Positions 24,742 to 29,582 of a DNA stretch of 29,582 nucleotides are shown piece by piece (within the stretch, counting starts at the first letter, position 1; each line of letters opens with the position of its first letter). The translations under genes and the position numbers were made by a program. The stretch lies in NCBI GenBank assembly GCA_001940725.1, contig MDVR01000160.1, positions 1 to 29,582 on the forward strand, in the 5' to 3' direction. The notes under the pieces were generated by a model. It was not told the DNA's origin and did no database searches. It saw nothing but the letters and a program-made list of their open reading frames with translations. The stretch is from Candidatus Heimdallarchaeota archaeon LC_2. Its GTDB lineage: Archaea; Asgardarchaeota; Heimdallarchaeia; Heimdallarchaeales; Kariarchaeaceae.

Positions 24742-25509
24742 TCAATTATCAGTTGTTAATGCGTCTTTGAAAGCTAAACGGGCATGATATGGACCAAAGA
24801 TTGTGAAATAAAAAATATTAGAAATCCAAATTATACTTAAAGTTTTCATCCAAGAATTGGGTGAATAAGTTAATAGTACCATCATTGTTATTGTAAATAC
24901 AAAATTTGCTTTTTGAAATAGTGTGGTAACAGTTTTCATCGCCGTATATGGCAAATTTACAACCATTACGGCTGAAATAAGTGCCATGTTAGTTGCAAAT
25001 AAAACCAAATCTACATCAGGTAAGACATACCATGCGGCAACATATGTCGCTGCGACGGGTGATGGCATACCATTGAAAAAACCATAGGTTGGCGTGAGCA
25101 TGAACCTGGACAAGCGAAACCAAGCAGCAAATAAATACAGACCTGCAAGTAAGAAAGCAAAAGAAGGATTTAAATCATAAAAACGATCTAGAATAAGCAT
25201 CGATGGAGCTAATCCGAAGGTAGCCTGGTCTGCTAGAGTATCAAATTCAGCCCCTAGTCTTGGTTTAGTATTTGATTTGCGAGCAAGTCTTCCATCAATT
25301 GCATCAAAACTTGCACCTAACATGATGAATCGCATTGCAAGTATTTTATCTAAAGGACTGCCAATTACAATGGCAACAGTAACAATAATTCCAAGTGAGA
25401 AATTCATCAAAGTCGAAAAATTAGCCAATAATGCAAAAAAGTCAGCTTCAAAACCCATTAAATGTAGTTTTTTATGACCTGTTCGTAAAATTATGTTTTC
25501 TTCATTCAT
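24742..25509 (-). CDS. CDP-alcohol phosphatidyltransferase, probable archaetidylserine synthase
   Basis: Integral membrane enzyme that swaps CMP of a CDP-activated lipid for an alcohol, here probably L-serine, to make archaetidylserine. Seen: 255 residues with about six to eight helices and the full CDP-OH-P signature DG-x2-AR-x8-G-x3-D-x3-D in DGRLARKSNTKPRLGAEFDT followed by LADQ; all three metal-binding Asp and the last catalytic Asp are present. The serine assignment comes from context: its ATG (25507-25509) overlaps the TGA of the upstream decarboxylase gene, as in archaeal PssA/Asd pairs. Without the context, inositol or glycerol phosphate acceptors would be possible. Confidence 0.82.
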   Translation of the reverse strand: MNEENIILRTGHKKLHLMGFEADFFALLANFSTLMNFSLGIIVTVAIVIGSPLDKILAMRFIMLGASFDAIDGRLARKSNTKPRLGAEFDTLADQATFGLAPSMLILDRFYDLNPSFAFLLAGLYLFAAWFRLSRFMLTPTYGFFNGMPSPVAATYVAAWYVLPDVDLVLFATNMALISAVMVVNLPYTAMKTVTTLFQKANFVFTITMMVLLTYSPNSWMKTLSIIWISNIFYFTIFGPYHARLAFKDALTTDN

Positions 25510-26135
25510 GAAATATCACTATCACTAATCTCAGCAACTGCAGTTAATCCAGCAAATACTTTATCTCCCAAATTTACAAGAGGTTTAATTGATTTACTTG
25601 TTGTTTTTGATTGAATATACATATTTGTTTGTGAACCTAGGCGTATAATTCCAATTTTTTGTGCTTGTGTAACAAGTCCCTTGACATTCACCCAACACTC
25701 AATTCGTCTAGCAAACGCACCAGTGATTTGAAGAATATCACAATTAACATCCTTGCCAATGACTTTTATCAGGTTCCTCTCATTTTTGTTCTCGATATTC
25801 CCAAAATACACATTGTGGTGTGGACCCGGTATATGCTCAATACTGTCAATTTCTCCTTGAATTGGTGATCTGTTTATATGAACATTAAATGGTGACATTC
25901 TGATTGCAATTTTTAAGTTATTTTGATCGTACTCCACCGTTATAATTTTACCATCAGCAGCAGCGTAAATTAATTTATCATTTATTATAATTTCTCTATG
26001 TGGGTCTCGAAAGAACCAGATTAAATAAATTGAAAAACCAATGAATAAGATTCCTACATAGACGTAAAATAATGAAATAATAAGACCTAATATCAATGGC
26101 GGCAAAATGAAACGAAATGATTTATCCGCAATCAC
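25506..26135 (-). CDS. asd: Archaetidylserine decarboxylase (short Psd family)
   Basis: Pyruvoyl-dependent enzyme that converts archaetidylserine to archaetidylethanolamine. Seen: 209 residues, the normal length of the short archaeal/bacterial form; an N-terminal double hydrophobic segment (about 9-42) for membrane attachment; RDPHRE at 43-48; PFNVHINRSPIQGEI at 82-96, the conserved 'NVHxNRxPxxG' motif; and LGS at 166-168, where Ser 168 is the self-cleavage site that becomes the pyruvoyl group. A C-terminal VNLGDKVFAGLTAVAEI matches the family 'GdxVxxGxxlA'. It is translated first and overlaps the synthase start by four bases (ATGA). Confidence 0.88.
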   Translation of the reverse strand: MIADKSFRFILPPLILGLIISLFYVYVGILFIGFSIYLIWFFRDPHREIIINDKLIYAAADGKIITVEYDQNNLKIAIRMSPFNVHINRSPIQGEIDSIEHIPGPHHNVYFGNIENKNERNLIKVIGKDVNCDILQITGAFARRIECWVNVKGLVTQAQKIGIIRLGSQTNMYIQSKTTSKSIKPLVNLGDKVFAGLTAVAEISDSDIS

Positions 26136-26316
26136 TAATTGATGATAAAATCGGTAAGATATAACTTATCACAATCAAATCTGAATTATTTAGGATATCT
26201 GATATTTGAGAAATGCTAAGTATTGGCTTATTTGGAATTAAAAAAAAAACATTATCCAATTATTTTTTCATATTATATGGAGATAAAACAACAGCTGTTT
26301 CTAAGCATTATATTGA

Positions 26317-26347
26317 TAACCTATCAATTTTCATATCGTATAGGTTA
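26317..26347. promoter_or_regulatory. Inverted repeat upstream of the mevalonate operon
   Basis: TAACCTAT (26317-26324) and its exact complement ATAGGTTA (26340-26347) are separated by 15 bases, about 80 bases before the HMG-CoA synthase start. It could be an operator or lie at the promoter; in such AT-rich sequence chance is possible. Confidence 0.3.
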
Positions 26348-26385
26348 AAATAGATTATTTTTTGAATAAAATGCAATCTATTGAC

Positions 26386-26401
26386 AAGTGACCTGTCACT
26401 T
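26386..26401. promoter_or_regulatory. Compact palindrome in the leader of the HMG-CoA synthase gene
   Basis: AAGTGAC (26386-26392) and GTCACTT (26395-26401) are perfect 7-base arms with a 2-base centre, 25 bases before the ATG at 26426. The spacing suits a dimeric repressor site overlapping the transcription start. It also sits in an open frame that would extend the gene to TTG 26381, but the ATG has its own ribosome site GAGGT (26414-26418). Confidence 0.4.
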
Positions 26402-26425
26402 ATCCAATATTACGAGGTAATTTCA

Positions 26426-27493
26426 ATGCAAGGTAATCCGAATAATATAACAAAAGTAGGAATTGTGGGTTGGGGTGTTTATGTCCCAAGATACAGAATT
26501 GCGGTCAATGAAATCGCTAGAACTTGGAATGAAGATGGGGAGCTCATGTCAAAAAGCATTAATGTTAAGGAAAAAAGTGTCCCTGATTTGGATGAAGATA
26601 CCATAACAATTAGTGTAATGGCAGCGAGAAATTCAATTTTAAGAGCAAAAATTAGTGGCAATGATCTTGGGGCTGTTTATGTGGGTTCAGAATCCCATCC
26701 TTACGCGGTGAAACCATCAGCGGTTACTGTCGCTGAAGCCATAGGGGCAACACCTGTGATGACTGCAGCAGATTTAGAATTTGCTTGTAAAGCTGGAACT
26801 GCTGGAATGCAAATGGTATTTGGTTTGGTTAAAGCTGGTGAAATTCAATATGGTCTCGCAATTGGAACTGATTGTGCTCAAGGTCGTCCAGGAGATCAAT
26901 TAGAATATACTGCTGGGGCAGGCGGAACTGCATTTGTGATTGGTTCAAAAGATATTGTCGCTGAATTGGAGGGAATGTATAGCTATACATCAGATACTCC
27001 GGATTTTTGGAGACGGGAAGGTGCGAGATACCCAACACATGCAGGTAGGTTTACAGGTACTCCTTCATATTTTAAACATACAATATCAGCAGCTGAAGGA
27101 TTAGTTGAAAAATTAGGATTGGAATTTTCAGATTTTGATAGAATTTCCTTGCATCAACCAAATGGAAGATTTCCTATATCCGCTGCCAAAAAAATGGGGA
27201 TACCTTATGAAAAATTGGTGGACGCACTCTGTGTTACTAGTATTGGGAATACTTACAGCGCTGCCAGCATGATTGGCTTAGCTAGACAACTTGATCTTGC
27301 AAAACCTGGTGAAAGGATTTTATGTGTATCCTATGGTTCAGGAGCAGGAAGTGACGCTTTCTCTTTTTTAGTTACAGATGAAATTGAAAAGAGGAAACTA
27401 TTGGCACCTATTACAGATGATTACATCAATGACAGAGAAATGCTCGATTACGCTATCTATGCAAAACATCGAGGTAAAATCCTAATGGATTAA
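26426..27493 (+). CDS. hmgS: Hydroxymethylglutaryl-CoA synthase (archaeal)
   Basis: Condenses acetyl-CoA with acetoacetyl-CoA to HMG-CoA in the mevalonate route to archaeal isoprenoid lipids. Seen: 355 residues from the chosen ATG, the normal archaeal length; GIVGWGVYVPRYR start; Glu 89 in VGSESHPYAVKPSA; nucleophile Cys 121 in LEFACKAGTAG; His 243 in HQPNGRFP; and SIGNTYSAA near the end. The full catalytic set Glu-Cys-His is intact. The ATG at 26426 is preceded by GAGGT; a TTG at 26381 would add 15 residues not typical of the family. Its stop overlaps the start of the thiolase gene (TAATG), and DUF35 follows: in archaea these three proteins form one complex that channels acetoacetyl-CoA. Confidence 0.95.
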   Translation: MQGNPNNITKVGIVGWGVYVPRYRIAVNEIARTWNEDGELMSKSINVKEKSVPDLDEDTITISVMAARNSILRAKISGNDLGAVYVGSESHPYAVKPSAVTVAEAIGATPVMTAADLEFACKAGTAGMQMVFGLVKAGEIQYGLAIGTDCAQGRPGDQLEYTAGAGGTAFVIGSKDIVAELEGMYSYTSDTPDFWRREGARYPTHAGRFTGTPSYFKHTISAAEGLVEKLGLEFSDFDRISLHQPNGRFPISAAKKMGIPYEKLVDALCVTSIGNTYSAASMIGLARQLDLAKPGERILCVSYGSGAGSDAFSFLVTDEIEKRKLLAPITDDYINDREMLDYAIYAKHRGKILMD

Positions 27494-28677
27494 TGGAGAT
27501 AATTAAAATGAATCCCCAAACAGACAAAGTAGCAATAATAGGATATGATATGACTCCGTTCGGTGATCTCTATGACCTTGGTATCAGTGAAATAAGTAAT
27601 CTCGCTCTTACAGGTGCATTAAAAAAGACAGGATTGGAGCGTGAAGATTTAGATGGATTATATATCGGAAATGCAGGTGCAGGTCAATTTCTTGGTCAGG
27701 AACATCTTGGTGCTTTGATCTCGACAGGTTGTGGTTTGGATTGTCAATCACTTAGAATTGAAGCGTCAGGTGCCTCAGGTGCCGTGGCTATGCGTATCGC
27801 TGCTCATGGAATATTGACCGGATATTTGGATAAGGTTGCAGTATTAGGAGTGGAAAAAATGACAAGCTTTTCATCAGCTCGTGATACACAATATGCTTTG
27901 TCAACTGCGATGGATACAATTTGGGAAGCATCTATGGGAGGCACATTAACAGCTAATTTTGCTTTAATGGCAAAATCTCATATGCGAGAATATGGAACTA
28001 CCTCGGAACAAATGGCTCAAGTTGCAGTGAAGAATCATCAAAATTCAAAATTAAATCCAAGAGCTCAATTTAGAAATTCTATAACACAAGCACATGTCTT
28101 AAAATCGAAAATGGTGGCAGATCCAATTCATTTACTAGATGGATGTGCGGCATCTGATGGTGGTGCAGTTATAATTATGTGTTCTCCAGAAGTTGCAGAA
28201 TCCTATGACAGTGAACCAGTTTATATTAGAGCAAGTAAACAGGGTCATTCTCCATTGGCGTTACACAAAAGAGAACATCTTAATCGAATAACTTGTACTA
28301 AAAAAGCTGCAGATGGTGGATACAAGCAATTAGGGATTACGCCAAAAGATATATCCTTTGCAGAAGTCCATGATGTGTTTACAATTGCTGAAATTATGGC
28401 AATTGAAGCACTCGGGTTGGTTGAACAAGGAAAAGGCGGAATGGCCACTGAAGACGGTGTGACTGCATTAGATGGTGAAATTCCTATCAATACGAGTGGT
28501 GGATTAAAAGCTCGAGGTTATCCAGTAGGTGCCTCAGGTATAGCCCAAACAATAGAAATTATGGAACAATTCAAAGGGTTGGCCAAAGATAGGCAAATTA
28601 AGAATATTGAATGGGGTTTAACTCAAAGTATGGGTGGTTCTGGAGGAACGTCAGTAATTAGCTTTTTCTCGAGGTAA
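27493..28677 (+). CDS. Thiolase-family protein of the HMG-CoA synthase complex, catalytic residues altered
   Basis: By position it is the acetyl-CoA C-acetyltransferase of the HMGS-thiolase-DUF35 complex, which makes acetoacetyl-CoA. Seen: 394 residues with the SCP2-thiolase layout. However, the nucleophile motif that normally reads EAxCASG is EASGASG at about 90-96, with Gly in place of Cys; and the C-terminal GHPVGATG motif is GYPVGASG (about 338-345), with Tyr in place of the catalytic His. [11 protein letters not shown] keeps the His of the HDxF motif. The two changes come from clear codons (GGT; TAT), not frame errors. Thus normal Claisen thiolase chemistry seems impossible; it may be a structural partner, or the true thiolase lies elsewhere. 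Starts and stops overlap both neighbours. An ATG at 27508 is an alternative start. Confidence 0.85.
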   Translation: MEIIKMNPQTDKVAIIGYDMTPFGDLYDLGISEISNLALTGALKKTGLEREDLDGLYIGNAGAGQFLGQEHLGALISTGCGLDCQSLRIEASGASGAVAMRIAAHGILTGYLDKVAVLGVEKMTSFSSARDTQYALSTAMDTIWEASMGGTLTANFALMAKSHMREYGTTSEQMAQVAVKNHQNSKLNPRAQFRNSITQAHVLKSKMVADPIHLLDGCAASDGGAVIIMCSPEVAESYDSEPVYIRASKQGHSPLALHKREHLNRITCTKKAADGGYKQLGITPKDISFAEVHDVFTIAEIMAIEALGLVEQGKGGMATEDGVTALDGEIPINTSGGLKARGYPVGASGIAQTIEIMEQFKGLAKDRQIKNIEWGLTQSMGGSGGTSVISFFSR

Positions 28678-28952
28678 TGGTGAATAATATGGCAAGAAAT
28701 TTAGTAGCAGAAAATTGGAGATTAGAAAAATCACGATATCACTTGTTGGGAAATCATTGCAAAACCTGCGATATTTATTATTTCCCAATTTCAAGGATTT
28801 GTAATGGTTGCAATTCTAATGAATTAGAAACTCACGTATATTCAGGAAAAGGAAAATTGATTGAATGGACAAAAATCATGGAACCCGCAAGGGGATTTGA
28901 AATGTTTGCACCGATTTATTCACCATTACCTCGAGAAAAAGCTAATTACTGA
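28677..28952 (+). CDS. DUF35 OB-fold / zinc-ribbon acyl-CoA-associated protein, cut by the chimeric joint
   Basis: Partner protein that bridges thiolase and HMG-CoA synthase in archaea. Seen: an N-terminal helix (WRLEKSRYHLLG), a rubredoxin-like zinc ribbon with CKTC and CNGC at about 28-31 and 42-45, then the start of the OB fold (GKGKLIEWTKIMEPARGFEMF). The gene starts at the A of the thiolase stop (TAATG). The normal family length is about 130; here only about 80 residues (to 28915) are genuine. From 28916 the reading frame runs into an inverted copy of upstream sequence, and the last dozen residues ([10 protein letters not shown]) are spurious. Treat it as a partial gene. Confidence 0.8.
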   Translation: MVNNMARNLVAENWRLEKSRYHLLGNHCKTCDIYYFPISRICNGCNSNELETHVYSGKGKLIEWTKIMEPARGFEMFAPIYSPLPREKANY

Positions 28953-29120
28953 CGTTCCTCCAGAACCACCCATACTTTGAGTTAAACCCCATTCAATATT
29001 CTTAATTTGCCTATCTTTGGCCAACCCTTTGAATTGTTCCATAATTTCTATTGTTTGGGCTATACCTGAGGCACCTACTGGATAACCTCGAGCTTTTAAT
29101 CCACCACTCGTATTGATAGG
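28916..29120 (-). repeat. Inverted copy of 28483-28687
   Basis: These 205 bases are the reverse complement of 28483-28687 (thiolase 3' end through the DUF35 start), position x pairing with 57603 minus x. I found no mismatch at the places checked. The join to the DUF35 sequence has no clear ancestral continuation, and the right edge shares TAGG (29117-29120) with the next segment. Confidence 0.95.
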
Positions 29121-29463
29121 GATTACGCCAAAAGATATATCCTTTGCAGAAGTCCATGATGTGTTTACAATTGCTGAAATTATGGCAATTGAAGCACTCG
29201 GGTTGGTTGAACAAGGAAAAGGCGGAATGGCCACTGAAGACGGTGTGACTGCATTAGATGGTGAAATTCCTATCAATACGAGTGGTGGATTAAAAGCTCG
29301 AGGTTATCCAGTAGGTGCCTCAGGTATAGCCCAAACAATAGAAATTATGGAACAATTCAAAGGGTTGGCCAAAGATAGGCAAATTAAGAATATTGAATGG
29401 GGTTTAACTCAAAGTATGGGTGGTTCTGGAGGAACGTCAGTAATTAGCTTTTTCTCGAGGTAA
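29118..29463 (+). pseudogene. Duplicated C-terminal third of the thiolase-family gene
   Basis: Same bases as the genuine gene's 3' part (28332-28677), coding for roughly the last 115 residues, including the HDVF and GYPVGASG motifs. There is no promoter or proper start: the open frame enters from the inverted copy. It is most likely an artefact of the chimeric contig end and not a second gene. Confidence 0.85.
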
Positions 29464-29582
29464 TGGTGAATAATATGGCAAGAAATTTAGTAGCAGAAAA
29501 TTGGAGATTAGAAAAATCACGATATCACTTGTTGGGAAATCATTGCAAAACCTGCGATATTTATTATTTCCCAATTTCAAGG
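29463..29582 (+). pseudogene. Duplicated DUF35 N-terminus, running off the window
   Basis: A copy of 28677-28796: the first 40 residues of the DUF35 protein including CKTC of its zinc ribbon. It is open to the right edge. Being part of the direct repeat, it should not be counted as an independent gene. Confidence 0.8.

Larger units (their letters stand above)
29117..29582 (+). repeat. Direct copy of 28331-28796, running to the window end
   Basis: These 466 bases repeat 28331-28796 at a fixed offset of 786, identical wherever compared. Together with the inverted copy before it, the sequence has a copy, reversed copy, copy structure typical of an amplification or assembly chimera and not of gene duplication. 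Confidence 0.95.

Noticed and set aside
28926..29276. Minus-strand open frame with thiolase-like C-terminus
   Set aside because: It is created by the inverted copy: part is antisense to the thiolase gene and part is its inverted sense copy. It is not a gene.
1..29582. tRNA, rRNA or CRISPR array
   Set aside because: No T-arm consensus, rRNA core sequence or regularly spaced direct repeat was seen in reading the intergenic regions; a covariance-model scan was not possible.
1..29582. Insertion sequences or transposase genes around the actin relics
   Set aside because: No transposase motif, terminal inverted repeats or target-site duplication could be found near 21600-23750.

Overview
The window is AT-rich archaeal DNA. 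It carries RadA, the archaeal HMG-CoA synthase / thiolase / DUF35 gene string, archaetidylserine synthase and decarboxylase, aEF-1beta with its small zinc-ribbon partner, and a Trm112-like protein. Several features point to an Asgard archaeon, most likely a Heimdallarchaeia-type lineage (inference from gene content only): actin C-terminal remnants with the WIGGSILASL signature, a protein that looks like a double longin, two site-1-protease-like subtilases, and a compact heme A synthase that implies a haem-copper oxidase and aerobic respiration. A GrpE-DnaK-DnaJ operon of bacterial type is present, as in many mesophilic archaea.

Layout. 1-3000: compact heme A synthase (minus), a noncoding or decayed stretch, and three unrecognised genes, one a membrane protein with a zinc ribbon. 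3224-5298: a tiny signal-peptide plus PGF-CTERM-like protein, and a succinate dehydrogenase/fumarate reductase flavoprotein without its partner subunits. 5498-13940: five co-directional genes whose products are all membrane-bound or exported: a polytopic protein overlapping an EEP-family phosphodiesterase, two large subtilases each followed by a GATase-like domain and a C-terminal membrane anchor, and a small repeat-containing membrane protein. 14087-17892: grpE-dnaK-dnaJ, with an operator-like repeat cluster at the promoter. 17994-20742: longin-like protein, Trm112-like protein, aEF-1beta with zinc-ribbon protein, and an A-type iron-sulfur carrier. 20948-23726: a low-density region with an unknown membrane protein, two broken actin fragments, a frameshifted minus-strand gene and an intact CruF-like (DUF422) carotenoid-type membrane protein. 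23739-26135: radA and the archaetidylserine lipid pair. 26426-28930: the entry genes of the mevalonate pathway.

The last ~670 bases are not ordinary genome. From 28916 the sequence turns into an exact reverse-complement copy of 28483-28687, and from 29117 it turns again into a direct copy of 28331-28796 that runs to the window end. Both joints have short shared sequence. This looks like an amplification or assembly chimera, so the DUF35 gene should be considered cut at about 28915.

Most interesting points: the two actin remnants flanking an intact membrane gene; a mevalonate-operon thiolase that lacks both the nucleophilic cysteine and the GHP histidine; twin subtilases with the domain order of eukaryotic site-1 protease; a membrane protein/EEP gene pair that recalls eukaryotic Cwh43/PGAP2IP; and the chimeric end.
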